A DNA stretch of 64,000 bases from Wenzhouxiangellaceae bacterium (GCA_018334995.1 JAGXKW010000001.1:13536-77535); one strand, 5' to 3'. Positions 19,312-29,188 are shown, numbered from the stretch's first letter. Numbers and translations are program-made. The notes: generated from the letters alone by a model not told the origin.

Positions 19312-20394
19312 TCAGTCGGTGATCTTGATCTTGGGCATCCGGATCTCGGTATTGACCGCCTGTCGGGCGAGACGACCCGCGGTGCGCCGGGCGATTTCAC
19401 GGAAGCGTTTCGCGGCAGCGTTTTCCGGGTCGCCGGCGATGATCGGCGCGCCCTCGTCGGTCGAACGCCCAAGCGCGGTTTCCAGCGGCAGCTGGCCGAG
19501 CAGCGGAAGACCCGTTTCGGTGGCCATGCGCTGTCCGCCCCCCTGGCCGAATACGGCCTCCTCGAAACCGCAGTTCGAACACACATGGGTGCTCATGTTC
19601 TCGACGATGCCCAGTACCGGCACCTTCACCTTGCGAAACATCGACACTGCGCGCCGGACATCGTCCAGCGCCACGTCCTGGGGCGTGGTCACGATGACGG
19701 CGCCGGCGACTGGAATGCGCTGGGCCAGCGTCAGCTGGACGTCGCCGGTGCCCGGCGGCAGGTCTATGATCAGGTAGTCCAGGTCCTGCCAGAGCGTCTC
19801 CGACAGCATCTGGTTGAGCGCCTGGGTGGCCATGGGGCCGCGCCAGATCATCGCCTGGTCGGTGTCCACCAGCACGCCGATGCTCATGGCCTGGATGCCA
19901 TGGGCGCGCATCGGCAGGATGCGCTTTTCGCTGGTCGTTTCCGGCTGGCCGGAAAGACCCAGCATGCGCGGCTGGCTGGGGCCGTAGATATCGGCGTCGA
20001 GCACGCCGACCGATGCGCCCTCGGCGTTCAGCGCCAGCGCAAGGTTTGCGGCGACGGTCGACTTTCCGACGCCGCCCTTGCCCGAAGCGACCGCAATGAT
20101 GTTCTTGACCCCTTCCTGGGGCTGCAGCCCGCCCTGTACGGCATGGGCAGGAATGAACTGGTCGATCTCCACGGTCACCGAATCCACGCCGTCGAAGCCC
20201 TCCAGCCGAGCGCGCAGCATGCTTTCGAGTTCGGCGTGCCACCCGGCGGCCGGGTAGCCCAGCCGGATATCCACGGCGACCCTGCGGCCGGAAACCGCAA
20301 CGCCGCTTACCGCATCGCCCAGCGGCGCACCGGTATTGGGGTCTTCGACTTCGCGCAGTTCGGCCTTGAGTTGTTCGGGATCGATGTCGGCCAT
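19312..20394 (-). CDS. apbC: Iron-sulfur cluster carrier protein ApbC/Mrp
   Basis: A P-loop ATPase that binds and transfers Fe-S clusters. An N-terminal DUF59/MIP18-like domain spans residues 1-80; the deviant Walker [10 protein letters not shown] is at about 105-113, followed by [14 protein letters not shown] and [13 protein letters not shown]. The CxxC that binds the cluster is seen in [11 protein letters not shown]. It is 360 residues, full length. It is co-directional with dcd and one base from the DUF502 gene stop, so probably one operon. Confidence 0.95.
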   Translation of the reverse strand: MADIDPEQLKAELREVEDPNTGAPLGDAVSGVAVSGRRVAVDIRLGYPAAGWHAELESMLRARLEGFDGVDSVTVEIDQFIPAHAVQGGLQPQEGVKNIIAVASGKGGVGKSTVAANLALALNAEGASVGVLDADIYGPSQPRMLGLSGQPETTSEKRILPMRAHGIQAMSIGVLVDTDQAMIWRGPMATQALNQMLSETLWQDLDYLIIDLPPGTGDVQLTLAQRIPVAGAVIVTTPQDVALDDVRRAVSMFRKVKVPVLGIVENMSTHVCSNCGFEEAVFGQGGGQRMATETGLPLLGQLPLETALGRSTDEGAPIIAGDPENAAAKRFREIARRTAGRLARQAVNTEIRMPKIKITD

Positions 20395-20395
20395 C

Positions 20396-21031
20396 TCAGT
20401 GATTTTCCTTGGGTCGGATCTTGCGCCGGGACATGGCTGCGGTCAGCATCAGTCGAATCGATTCCTCGAACGGCAGATCGATGGGTTCCAGCCACTCGCG
20501 CGGAACGAAAATGGTGTAGCCGGCGATCTGGTAACTCAATGGCAGATAGACCGCCACCTCGCCCTCCTCGCCGAACGGCAGTTCGGAGAAATCCTCCCGG
20601 GTGACGAATCCCATCACGCCGATCTTGAGTTCCGGATGGCGCACCATGACCGCCTGGCCGAAGCGGCTGCCGTCCTCACTGCTGAAATAGTCGACGAAGT
20701 CCTTGGTGGCGCGGAACACGGACTTGACCAGCGGCATGCGCTCGAGAGCGCCTTCACCGAACTCGATCAGCTTGCGGAAAAGCCAGACCTGGCTGAGCAG
20801 GCCGATCGCCATGACCAGCGCAATGCCCCCGACCAGCCCCATCCCCCGGATATACAGGCTTTCGGGCAGGACCAGCTTGATCAGAAAACCGACGCCGTTC
20901 TCGGCCAGTCCGGCCAGCCAAAGGACGATCAGCAGGGTGAGGGCAATCGGGATGATCGTCGCCAGCCCTTTGAGGAACAGGCGCACCAGGCGCTGTATGG
21001 TCACATCGTTTTCAGGGTTTTGCGCGTTCAT
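20396..21031 (-). CDS. DUF502 family inner-membrane protein
   Basis: A 211-residue membrane protein with two hydrophobic segments (about residues 20-42 and 62-85) and a cytoplasmic C-terminal domain. Family blocks are LATIIPIALTLLIVLWL, RMPLVKSVFRATKDFVDYFS and GEEGEVAVYLPLSYQIAGYTIFVP. The function is unknown; homologues are widespread in bacteria. It overlaps the next upstream small gene by four bases and is immediately upstream of apbC. Confidence 0.88.
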   Translation of the reverse strand: MNAQNPENDVTIQRLVRLFLKGLATIIPIALTLLIVLWLAGLAENGVGFLIKLVLPESLYIRGMGLVGGIALVMAIGLLSQVWLFRKLIEFGEGALERMPLVKSVFRATKDFVDYFSSEDGSRFGQAVMVRHPELKIGVMGFVTREDFSELPFGEEGEVAVYLPLSYQIAGYTIFVPREWLEPIDLPFEESIRLMLTAAMSRRKIRPKENH

Positions 21032-21246
21032 TCGAGGTCGTCGATTCTGCGCGCCAGCGATTCGCTGTCGTCGGTGACGATTCTTTCCAGCGTTCTGACC
21101 CGGGTTTCCAGGCGTTCGATTTCGGCCTTGCGCTGCTCGGCTTCTGCTTCGGAAGACCCGTCGCGGCGCGCAGCCAGCCAGTGCTGGGTGACCTTCACGA
21201 CGGCCCAGATGGCGAATACGGCAACAAGAGCGGAATAAAGATTCAT
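21028..21246 (-). CDS. Small membrane protein with coiled coil (PspB-like organisation)
   Basis: 72 residues: an N-terminal transmembrane helix (about residues 3-23) followed by a heptad-rich, highly charged helix (AEAEQRKAEIERLETRVRTL and on). The layout resembles phage shock protein B or LapA-type small anchors, but I cannot assign it to either with confidence. Its ATGA overlap with the DUF502 gene supports it being real and translated with it. Confidence 0.72.
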   Translation of the reverse strand: MNLYSALVAVFAIWAVVKVTQHWLAARRDGSSEAEAEQRKAEIERLETRVRTLERIVTDDSESLARRIDDLE

Positions 21247-21286
21247 GCGGGTTCAGGCGACCGGGATATGCTGCGATTGTAGCGCG

Positions 21287-22399
21287 TCAGGGGGCATTTT
21301 CCGGGAGTTTGGGTTGAGCCGATTCGCGTTCGGGCCGATGGTGCAGCCGCATCCGCTCCATCAGGTAGCACAGGCAGTCCTGGCGTACCGCCTCGACGTC
21401 GGTGGTCAGCATGGCCGGCATGGCGGTACGCTGCAGCACCACCCGGTCATCGTCCCGACGAAACCAGTGATCCGTGCGGTCGGTGCCTTCGGTATCCAGG
21501 GCCCGCAGTGCAGCATTCGGCGTCGTCGCTTGAGCCAGGTGCGTGCCGGGCGGCAGTTCGGTAAAGTTCAGGCGGTCCAGCCGGGCGTCGAAACGCAGAT
21601 CGATATCGGCATCGCCGTCGGAATTGCCGAAGCGAAACCGTATCGGCTCGGGAACCTGCACGACGGTGGTCACCTGGAACAGATCCAGGTCTTCCGGCTG
21701 GGGCCATTGCTCGTGCAGCTCGTCGAGGTTGAGCGCATTTTCCAGGTAGGCCATCGCGTGATCCGTGCCGCCGCGCTTGCCGGGCGGGCCGCATTCCAGG
21801 GTGACCGCCGGACAGAACTCCCCGAACGCAGCGGACTGCACCCCGGAAGGCTCGGTGAAATAAATCACGGTGCGCGAAAAACGGCTGGCCAGGTTCAATG
21901 CGCGCGCATCGATCCGATTGACGGCCGCGTAGTGCGGGTTCTCGCCGGTATTGTTGTGCACGTCGATGCTGGCAAAGGGCTTGAGCGTTCGCACGTGCCG
22001 CGTGACGTCGGCCAGCATGTCGTGCCAAGGTGTTCGGACGTGGCGCGAGCCCGGCCAGCAGCGGTTCATGTCCGGCTGGTCGGAAAGATGGCGCCGATCG
22101 GCCGCGGCCGCCTCGATGTTGCCGATGAACAGCGTCAGGCTGCGCGGCAGCGGGTCGCGCTGGTAACGCCCGGTCAGCAGTCGCCGCACCGCGTCCCAGC
22201 CCGACGGCTCGTTGCCGTGCTGCAGGACGGAAACGAACAGCGGATTGGGCTTGCGGCCGGGCAGGTGAATGAGCGTGGGTCCTTCCAGGTACCTGGCCAG
22301 TGCCGCGGCGGGGTGTTGCAGCAGCCGTGAAGGCATGTGATCCAGGATTACGGGTTGCATATGCGCGGCTCGTTCCTCTGATAGCATCGCGGCCAGCAT
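21287..22399 (-). CDS. M14-family metallopeptidase, AstE/aspartoacylase-like
   Basis: A zinc hydrolase of the succinylglutamate desuccinylase/aspartoacylase branch of M14. Zinc ligands are His61 and Glu64 in LQHGNEPSG and His148 in IDVHNNTG; the NRxxPG motif appears as NRCWPG (112-117), and the probable catalytic Glu lies in AVTLECGPPG. It is 370 residues from 22399; an ATG at 22360 (MQPVILDHMP) has an AGAGGA upstream and may be the true start. It has no signal peptide, so it is cytosolic. The substrate is unknown; no arginine-catabolic ast genes are nearby. Confidence 0.8.
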   Translation of the reverse strand: MLAAMLSEERAAHMQPVILDHMPSRLLQHPAAALARYLEGPTLIHLPGRKPNPLFVSVLQHGNEPSGWDAVRRLLTGRYQRDPLPRSLTLFIGNIEAAAADRRHLSDQPDMNRCWPGSRHVRTPWHDMLADVTRHVRTLKPFASIDVHNNTGENPHYAAVNRIDARALNLASRFSRTVIYFTEPSGVQSAAFGEFCPAVTLECGPPGKRGGTDHAMAYLENALNLDELHEQWPQPEDLDLFQVTTVVQVPEPIRFRFGNSDGDADIDLRFDARLDRLNFTELPPGTHLAQATTPNAALRALDTEGTDRTDHWFRRDDDRVVLQRTAMPAMLTTDVEAVRQDCLCYLMERMRLHHRPERESAQPKLPENAP

Positions 22400-22496
22400 A
22401 AGTGATCTGACCCGTGGATATGATGCGGTCCCTTGATTTTGTTCCGGGCTGTCCCCAATCCGCGAAACATCGTCATCCAGGCGTGGAGAACAATCA

Positions 22497-23429
22497 ATGA
22501 TCGAGGCGAAAAAGTTGACCCGGTGCTATGGCGATTTTACCGCCGTGGACCGGTTGAGCTTTAGCGTGGAACCGGGCACGGTGCTCGGCTTCCTGGGCCC
22601 GAACGGGGCCGGAAAGTCGACCACCATGAAGATGCTGACCGGTTTTCTTCCGCCCACTTCGGGGACCGCCTCGATTCACGGCCACGATATTGTCGCCGAC
22701 TCACTGGCCGCCCGGCGCCTGATCGGCTACCTGCCCGAGGGTGCGCCATTGTACGGCGAACTGGGCGTTGCCCGCTTTCTCGAATTCGTGGCCGGCGCGC
22801 GCGGTTATCGCGGCGACGAAGTCATGCGCCGAGTCGGGCAGGTCGTCGAGCGCCTGCAGCTCGAGGAGGTGCGCATGCAGACCATCGAAACCCTCTCGAA
22901 AGGCTTCAAGCGGCGTGTCGGCCTGGCACAGGCGATCATTTCCGATCCGCCGGTACTGGTGCTGGACGAACCGACCGACGGGCTGGATCCGAACCAGAAG
23001 CAGCAGGTCCGCCGGCTGATCCGGGAAATGGCGCCCGACAAGATCACCATCATTTCCACCCATATCCTGGAAGAAGTCGACGCGCTGTGTTCGCGCGCCA
23101 TGATCATCGCGCGCGGCAAGCTTCTGGCCGACGACAGCCCGGCCTCGCTGCTGGCCCGGTCGCGCTACGCACGCGCCGTCAGCCTGGCCTGCGACGACCT
23201 GCAGGGCGCGGCCTCGGCCCTCAGCGAATTGCCCGAGGCCGGCGAGGTCGAGGTCCGGCGCGGTCTCGTCACGGCGTTTCCGTCGGGTCACGGCGACCTG
23301 TTCCAGGCGGTATCGAAACTGGCGCGCGAGCGCGGCTGGCGGGTCTCCAGGCTGCAGCTCGAAGCCGGGCGGCTGGACGACGTGTTCCGGCGCATCACAC
23401 GCACCGAAACCACGGAGGAAGCGGCATGA
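22497..23429 (+). CDS. ABC transporter ATP-binding protein (GldA-like)
   Basis: The nucleotide-binding subunit of an ABC-2 type export system. Walker A GPNGAGKST is at residues 34-42, the signature segment is TLSKGFKRRVG, and Walker B is VLVLDEPTDGLDPNQ followed by the ISTHILEEVDALCSR switch region. A divergent C-terminal domain follows from about 220. It is 310 residues. It overlaps the permease gene as ATGA and is the first of four tightly linked genes that together look like GldA-GldF-GldG plus DUF4340. Confidence 0.93.
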   Translation: MIEAKKLTRCYGDFTAVDRLSFSVEPGTVLGFLGPNGAGKSTTMKMLTGFLPPTSGTASIHGHDIVADSLAARRLIGYLPEGAPLYGELGVARFLEFVAGARGYRGDEVMRRVGQVVERLQLEEVRMQTIETLSKGFKRRVGLAQAIISDPPVLVLDEPTDGLDPNQKQQVRRLIREMAPDKITIISTHILEEVDALCSRAMIIARGKLLADDSPASLLARSRYARAVSLACDDLQGAASALSELPEAGEVEVRRGLVTAFPSGHGDLFQAVSKLARERGWRVSRLQLEAGRLDDVFRRITRTETTEEAA

Positions 23430-24172
23430 CGGGCGGATTCGCAAGCCTTCCGGTCATTCTCAAGCGGGAGTTGACCAGCTATTTCGCGACACCGGTAGCG
23501 TATGTCTTCATCGTGATCTTCCTGGTCATGGCCGGCGCGTTCACGTTCTACCTGGGCAATTTCTACGAGCGCGAGATCGCCGACCTGCAGCCGTTCTTCC
23601 AGTTCCACCCCTGGCTGTACCTTTTCCTGGTCCCGGCGATCGGCATGCGGCTGTGGGCGGAGGAGCGGAAGTCGGGCACCGTCGAACTGTTGCTGACCCT
23701 TCCGGTCACGGTGACCGAAGCGGTGGTGGCGAAGTTCCTGGCCGCGTGGCTCTTCGTCGGACTGGCGCTGGCGCTGACGTTTCCGATCTGGATCACGGTC
23801 AACGTCCTCGGCGACCCGGACAACGGCGTGATCGTGGCCGGCTATCTCGGCAGCTGGCTGATGGCCGGCGGCTTTCTGGCCATCAGCGCCTGCATCTCGG
23901 CCCTGACGCGCAACCAGGTGGTCGCCTTCATCATCTCGGTGGTGGTGTGTTTCGGCTTTCTGTTTTCGGGCCTGCCCATGGTGCTCGACATCTTCCGCGG
24001 CTGGCTGCCGCAGACGGCGGTCGACGCGGTCGCCAATCTGAGTTTCCTGGGCCATTTCAACTCGATCTCGCGCGGCGTCGTGGATCTGCGCGACCTGGTG
24101 TACTTCGCACTGGTGATCGGCTTCTGGCTGACCGCCAACCGCATCCTGGTTGAAATCAAGAAGGCGCAATAG
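23426..24172 (+). CDS. ABC-2 type permease (GldF-like)
   Basis: A 248-residue integral membrane subunit with about six hydrophobic segments and the family stretch RLWAEERKSGTVELLLTLPV after the second helix, typical of ABC-2 permeases of the GldF/NosY kind. It starts with an ATGA overlap with the ATPase gene and ends two bases before the GldG-like gene. The substrate is unknown. Confidence 0.92.
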   Translation: MTGGFASLPVILKRELTSYFATPVAYVFIVIFLVMAGAFTFYLGNFYEREIADLQPFFQFHPWLYLFLVPAIGMRLWAEERKSGTVELLLTLPVTVTEAVVAKFLAAWLFVGLALALTFPIWITVNVLGDPDNGVIVAGYLGSWLMAGGFLAISACISALTRNQVVAFIISVVVCFGFLFSGLPMVLDIFRGWLPQTAVDAVANLSFLGHFNSISRGVVDLRDLVYFALVIGFWLTANRILVEIKKAQ

Positions 24173-24174
24173 AC

Positions 24175-26025
24175 ATGAAGAACCTGTATTCATCGAGCGC
24201 CCTGGCCGTGCTGGCCGTACTTTTCGTGGTGCTGACCATGCTCAGCGGCATCCTGTTCAAGGGCTGGCGGCTGGACCTGACCGAGAACAACGCCTACACG
24301 CTGTCGGAAGGCACGCGCAATATCGTCGAATCGCTGGATCAGCCGATCCGGCTGCGGCTGTACTTCAGCGATTCGGCCAGCGAGGATCTGCCGCAGATCC
24401 GTAGCTACGCCGAGCGCGTCTGGGAACTGATGCAGGAACTGGCGGCGACTTCCGGCGGCATGATCGAGCTCGAACGCATCGATCCCGAACCGTTCTCCGA
24501 GGCCGAGGACGACGCGGCACGCTACGGGCTGGAGGCCGTGCCGCTGAACCAGGCCGGCGACGTGCTCTACCTGGGCGTGGTCGGCACCAACGCGGTCGAC
24601 GGGCTGGAAGTGCTGCCGTTCCTGTCGCCGAACCGCGAGTCGTTGCTGGAATACGACCTTGCGCGCATGGTGTCGACGCTGAACCAGCCCGACCTGCCGC
24701 GCGTGGGCCTGATCACCGGCCTCCCGCTGTCCGGCGGTCTGGATATGCAGACCGGCCAGCGCGCCCCGAGCTGGGCGGTCTACGACCAGTGGAACGAATT
24801 GTTCGACCTGACTCCGGTCGAGCCCGGCGCGAACGCGCTCCCGGACGATCTCGATGCCCTGGTGGTGGTGCACCCGAAGGACCTGTCGGAGGATATGCTG
24901 CTGGCCATCGATCAGTTCGTGCTCGACGGCGGTCGCCTTCTGGCCTTCGTCGATCCCTACGCCGAAGCCGATCCGGGCGAAAACCCAGGCGATCCGGCGG
25001 CCCGCTTCACGGCCGAGCGAACCTCGACGCTGGGCCCGCTGTTCGAGGCCTGGGGCATCGCCATGGATACCGAGCAATTCGTCGCCGACCTGGGCCGGGC
25101 GCTGCAGGTCACGGTTCAGCAGGGCCAGCCGCCGGTGCGCCATCCGGCCATCCTGGGCCTGACCGGCGATGACTTGAGCGATCGCGACATCGTGACCGGC
25201 GATCTCGAGTCGGTCAACGTGGCCAGCGCCGGCGCACTCGTCGACGAGGATGCCGAAGCCGGAGTCGGCTTCGAAGTCCTGATGCGTTCCAGTGACCGGT
25301 CGGGCCTGCTGGCCACCGAGCGCCTGCGCATGGCCAACGACCCGTCTTCGCTGATCGGCGAGCTCGGCCTGGACGAGCGGAGCCACGTACTGGCCGCGCG
25401 TCTGACCGGTGAAGCCGACAGTGCATTTCCGGATCGCATCGACGATGCCGGTACCCGGAGCGGCCCGGTCAACGCCATCGTCGTGGCCGACACCGACCTT
25501 TTGTCGGACAATATGTGGGTGCAGCGCCAGCGCTTTCTCGGCAGCGCCATCCTCAATCCGTTCGCCGACAACGGTGCCCTGGCGGTCAACGCGCTGGAAA
25601 ACCTCCTCGGTGACGCCGAACTGATCAGCATCCGCAGCCGCTCGACTTCGATCCGGACGTTCGACCTGGTCGAGGACCTGCGGCGCCGGGCCGAGGCGCG
25701 TCTGCGCGAGACCGAACAGCAACTGGAAGCCGAACTGCGCGAGGCCGAGAATCGCCTGACCCAGCTTCAGCAGGGGCGCGGCGACTCCGACCTCAGCATC
25801 CTGACGCCGGAGCAGGAAGCCGAGATCGACCGGTTCATGGAACAGCGGCTGGAGATCCGGCGCCAGCTGCGCCAGGTCCGGCGCGAGCTGGACGAGGAAA
25901 TCGAAGCCCTGGGTACCCGGGTCAAGATCATCAACATCGTGCTGGTGCCGCTGCTGGTGACCGCCATTGCCCTGTTCGTGGCCTGGCGGCGGCGCCGGCA
26001 GCAGCATGGAGCGAACAACGCATGA
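24175..26025 (+). CDS. GldG-like ABC transporter auxiliary protein
   Basis: A 616-residue protein with an N-terminal membrane helix (residues 7-25), a large extracytoplasmic domain of the ABC-type auxiliary/GldG family (DLTENNAYTLSEGTRNIVESL, a family hallmark, follows the helix), and a second helix near the C-terminus (about 583-605). A predicted coiled coil covers about 500-580 (RRRAEARLRETEQQLEAELR and on). It sits between the permease and the DUF4340 gene, overlapping the latter by four bases. It probably works with the permease in the periplasm; its substrate is unknown. Confidence 0.9.
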   Translation: MKNLYSSSALAVLAVLFVVLTMLSGILFKGWRLDLTENNAYTLSEGTRNIVESLDQPIRLRLYFSDSASEDLPQIRSYAERVWELMQELAATSGGMIELERIDPEPFSEAEDDAARYGLEAVPLNQAGDVLYLGVVGTNAVDGLEVLPFLSPNRESLLEYDLARMVSTLNQPDLPRVGLITGLPLSGGLDMQTGQRAPSWAVYDQWNELFDLTPVEPGANALPDDLDALVVVHPKDLSEDMLLAIDQFVLDGGRLLAFVDPYAEADPGENPGDPAARFTAERTSTLGPLFEAWGIAMDTEQFVADLGRALQVTVQQGQPPVRHPAILGLTGDDLSDRDIVTGDLESVNVASAGALVDEDAEAGVGFEVLMRSSDRSGLLATERLRMANDPSSLIGELGLDERSHVLAARLTGEADSAFPDRIDDAGTRSGPVNAIVVADTDLLSDNMWVQRQRFLGSAILNPFADNGALAVNALENLLGDAELISIRSRSTSIRTFDLVEDLRRRAEARLRETEQQLEAELREAENRLTQLQQGRGDSDLSILTPEQEAEIDRFMEQRLEIRRQLRQVRRELDEEIEALGTRVKIINIVLVPLLVTAIALFVAWRRRRQQHGANNA

Positions 26026-27152
26026 ACAGAAACCGTTTCCTGATGCTGGTCGCCGTGACGCTGGCGGCCGCCGTGCTGGTGGCGCTGCTGGACCGGCCGG
26101 AACGCTCGAATCCCGAGGAAATTCCGGCAACTCTGCTGCCCGGCCTGGACGAGGCGGTCAACCGGATCGCCGCGGTCGACGTTGTCGCGCCCGGCGGCAA
26201 GATCGCAGTAAGCCTGCGGCGAGACGAAGACCGCTGGCGCGTGCCCGAAAAGGACGGTTACGAGGCCGATTTCGCGCAGGTCGTCGCGTTTCTTCGAACG
26301 TTGGCCGAGGTCGGTGCGGAAGCGCCGAAGACCGACGATCCGGACTGGTATTCGCGTCTCGGGGTGCAGTCCGTCGAAGCGCCCGACGCGACCGGCCGGC
26401 GCATCGACTTTCCGGGTCGCGAATTCGCCTCGGTGATCATCGGCCAGGCCGATCCGTCCGGCGAGGGCAGCTATGCCCGGCGCGCCGGCGAGCAACGGAG
26501 CTGGCTGCTCGACCGCATCGTCGAAGTGCCGGTGGACCCGGTCGCATGGCTGGAGCCCGGCATCATGGACATTCCGTCGTCCGACATCGCCAGGGTGGTG
26601 ATCCGTCATGCCGATGGCGCAGTCGTGCGGCTGGACCGCGCCGGGGACTCGGATCCGGTATTCGTGCTGCGCGACGTGCCCGAAGGGCGCGAGGCCGGCG
26701 GCGAGTGGAAGCGCAACGCCATCGCCAACGGGCTCAGGGGCCTCAACCTCGAAGACGTGCGCCGGTTCGAACCGCCGTTGCCGGAAGACGCGACACGCGT
26801 GTTGTTTACAACCACCGACGGGCTGAACTTCGTCGCCGCGCTGTTCGAGCGCGATGACGCGCACTGGGTGCATTTCACCGTCTCGGCCGAAAACGCCGCC
26901 GAGCCGGCCGAGGCCGCGACGGATCCCGCGCAGTCGATGCCGGATGCAGACGAGGTCGATGCTTCCGGCGACGGTGAAAAAGCCGCCGGAGAGCGCCTGG
27001 CCAATGCAGTTGGCGTCGATTCGAGGCTGTCGCCGTGGCTGTTCGCCATCCCCGAGCGCCGCTACGATGACCTTACCCGGCGCATGGAGGACCTGTTGGC
27101 GCCGTTGGAAGACGAGCAGGTCGGGGCTGCATCCCCGGCGGACGTGCCGTAA
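26022..27152 (+). CDS. DUF4340 domain protein, last gene of the ABC cluster
   Basis: A 376-residue protein with an N-terminal hydrophobic anchor (residues 5-21) and a periplasmic beta-rich domain. The blocks WRVPEKDGYEADFAQVVAFL and YSRLGVQSVEA match DUF4340, a family repeatedly found beside GldG-type genes. An acidic Ala/Glu/Asp-rich insert lies at about 288-325. It overlaps the GldG-like gene by four bases. Function beyond association with this transporter is unknown. Confidence 0.88.
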   Translation: MNRNRFLMLVAVTLAAAVLVALLDRPERSNPEEIPATLLPGLDEAVNRIAAVDVVAPGGKIAVSLRRDEDRWRVPEKDGYEADFAQVVAFLRTLAEVGAEAPKTDDPDWYSRLGVQSVEAPDATGRRIDFPGREFASVIIGQADPSGEGSYARRAGEQRSWLLDRIVEVPVDPVAWLEPGIMDIPSSDIARVVIRHADGAVVRLDRAGDSDPVFVLRDVPEGREAGGEWKRNAIANGLRGLNLEDVRRFEPPLPEDATRVLFTTTDGLNFVAALFERDDAHWVHFTVSAENAAEPAEAATDPAQSMPDADEVDASGDGEKAAGERLANAVGVDSRLSPWLFAIPERRYDDLTRRMEDLLAPLEDEQVGAASPADVP

Positions 27153-27210
27153 TCAAGGATATTGATGCATCGTGCATCTCGTGAATCCTTTCCATCACGC
27201 TGTGCGTCGG

Positions 27211-27795
27211 TCAACCCGGTTTCTTGACCGAGCTTTGCCCGTGCGTGACGGCGGTCAGTTCGTCGACGAACCTGTCGGCCGCGACGCGCGCAATTTCCAG
27301 GGTGAGTTCGAGGCCGCATTCATCCCAGTGCTCGTTGCGCTTGTTCGCGCCGGCGCGTTCGGCCAGCTGGTGCACCTCGCCGGCCGAATCGAACGGCACG
27401 CGGCATTCGAGCACCACGGTTTCGATGATCGGCTCGGTCCCGGCATCGGCGATGGCCTGCATGGCGGTCCCGCCGTAGGCCCGCGCCAGCCCCCCGGTAC
27501 CGAGTTTCACGCCGCCGAAAAAACGGCTGACCACGACCACCGAGAAATCCAGTTCATGGTGGTCCAGTGCCGCCAGCATGGGCCGGCCGGCGGTGCCGCC
27601 CGGTTCGCCGGCGTCGTCGAAGCGCACGCTGTCGCCGCAGCGCAGGGCGAAGCAGACGTGGCGGCAGCCGGCCTCGCCCCGGTCGCGCACGAATTCGCGC
27701 GCCGCGGCCTCGTCCCGCGCCGGGCCGGCCACCCCGATGAAGCGGCTGTTGCGAATGGTCTGTTCGAAGTGGCCGGTCCGGACGATGCGGTTCAT
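27211..27795 (-). CDS. yigZ: YigZ/IMPACT family protein
   Basis: A 194-residue protein of the IMPACT/YigZ family (UPF0029). Signature segments are SRFIGVAGPARDEAAAREF, FDDAGEPGGTAGRPML and VVVSRFFGGVKLGTGGLARAYG. A C-terminal ferredoxin-like domain follows. Its role is poorly known, linked to translation or nucleic-acid binding in homologues. It overlaps xseA by four bases on the same strand. Confidence 0.93.
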   Translation of the reverse strand: MNRIVRTGHFEQTIRNSRFIGVAGPARDEAAAREFVRDRGEAGCRHVCFALRCGDSVRFDDAGEPGGTAGRPMLAALDHHELDFSVVVVSRFFGGVKLGTGGLARAYGGTAMQAIADAGTEPIIETVVLECRVPFDSAGEVHQLAERAGANKRNEHWDECGLELTLEIARVAADRFVDELTAVTHGQSSVKKPG

Positions 27796-29180
27796 TTGTC
27801 GGGAGAATCCGGCCCCGGCAACGGCGGCGCGTCGGTCACGCGCCGGATTTCGGATTCGATGCGAAGATCTCGCACCCGGGTAAAAATCGCCTGGCCTCGG
27901 GTGAAATCCTCGCGCCGCGACAGCACCCTGCCTTTATTGTCCTCGATCAGGGCATAACCGCGCGCCAGCACGGCCAGCGGGCTGACGTTGTCCAGGGCCC
28001 GGGCGGTTTCGGAAAACCGGGCCGAATGGCGGGCCAGTTCGGCGTCGAACGCACGCAGCAGCCGTTTCCGCGCCGTCTGGCGCTGCTGCTCGAATTCGTC
28101 CACTCGGCGGCTCGGGTGACGCGCGAGGAGGCGTTGGCGGAGCGTCGCTTGGTCGGCGCGCGCCTGTTTCAGCGCCGTCTCGCCGGCGCGCCGGGCGCGT
28201 CGGATCAAGCCTGACAGCCGCGTGGCGGCTTCGGCGAGCCTGCGCGCCGGATGCTGGCCGGCCAGTCGCCGGTCCAGCGCATCGAGCCGTTGCCAGTTTT
28301 GTTGCAGCTCGCGCGCCGGCGCGCGGATCAGGCGCTGCTGCAATGCATCGACCTGCCGCAGCAGCGCCGGGCCGTCCGGGGTGGCCGCCTCGGCGGCCGC
28401 CGTGGGTGTCGCTGCGCGCGCATCCGCGGCGAAATCGGCGATGGTGAAATCGGTTTCATGCCCCACGCCGCTGACCAGCGGCATCCGCATGGTTCGGATG
28501 CGCCGCGCCAGCGTTTCGTCGTTGAATGCCCAGAGATCTTCCAGCGAACCGCCGCCGCGGGCGAGGATGACGACGTCGGCCGTGCCGTCTCGATCGACCG
28601 CGTCCAGTGCGCGCAAGATTGCCGGCGCCGCCTGTTCACCCTGGACCTGGGTCTTGTACAGCTGAACGCGCGCAGCCGGCCAGCGGCGCGCGAGCGTGGT
28701 CGTGATGTCGCGCACCGCGGCGCCGGTGGGAGAGGTCACAACGGCGATCGTGCCCGGGTAGCGCGGAAGCGCGCGCTTGGCGGCCGGGTCGAACAGGCCT
28801 TCGGCCTCGAGTTTTTTCTTCAGCGCGTCAAAGGCCTGCTGCAGCGCGCCGCTGCCGGCCGGCAACATCGCGTCGGCGATCAGCTGGTAGTCGCCGCGTG
28901 CCTCGTACAGGCTCAGGCGGCCGCGTACCAGCACCTGGTCGCCGTTTTCGGGCCGGCCGTCGACGTTGCCGCGCTGGCCGCGAAAAAGCGCGCAGCGAAG
29001 CTGGGCGCGGTCGTCCTTGAGCGTGAAATACCAGTGGCCGGACGCCGGGCGCGCCAGGTTCGATATCTCTCCGGCGATCCACAGGCGCGGAAAGCCGGCT
29101 TCCAGGTGCAACCGGACTTCCCGGTTCAGCTCGACGGGCTGATAGACGCGTGTTTCGGGTCCGGGCGCGGGTACGGGCAT
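27792..29180 (-). CDS. xseA: Exodeoxyribonuclease VII large subunit
   Basis: The catalytic large subunit of ExoVII, which degrades single-stranded DNA. It has an N-terminal OB-fold (RLWIAGEISNLARPASGHWYF), then the nuclease domain with TSPTGAAVRDI, ARGGGSLEDLWAFNDE and GVGHETDFTIADFAAD. The C-terminal third is a long coiled coil rich in Arg/Ala. It is 462 residues. The small subunit xseB is not in this window. A TATAAT lies almost directly upstream of the start. Confidence 0.96.
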   Translation of the reverse strand: MPVPAPGPETRVYQPVELNREVRLHLEAGFPRLWIAGEISNLARPASGHWYFTLKDDRAQLRCALFRGQRGNVDGRPENGDQVLVRGRLSLYEARGDYQLIADAMLPAGSGALQQAFDALKKKLEAEGLFDPAAKRALPRYPGTIAVVTSPTGAAVRDITTTLARRWPAARVQLYKTQVQGEQAAPAILRALDAVDRDGTADVVILARGGGSLEDLWAFNDETLARRIRTMRMPLVSGVGHETDFTIADFAADARAATPTAAAEAATPDGPALLRQVDALQQRLIRAPARELQQNWQRLDALDRRLAGQHPARRLAEAATRLSGLIRRARRAGETALKQARADQATLRQRLLARHPSRRVDEFEQQRQTARKRLLRAFDAELARHSARFSETARALDNVSPLAVLARGYALIEDNKGRVLSRREDFTRGQAIFTRVRDLRIESEIRRVTDAPPLPGPDSPDK

Positions 29181-29188
29181 GCGTCCGG

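Noticed and set aside
24190-26130. 646-codon minus-strand frame
   Set aside because: Antisense to the GldG-like gene; no recognisable domain.
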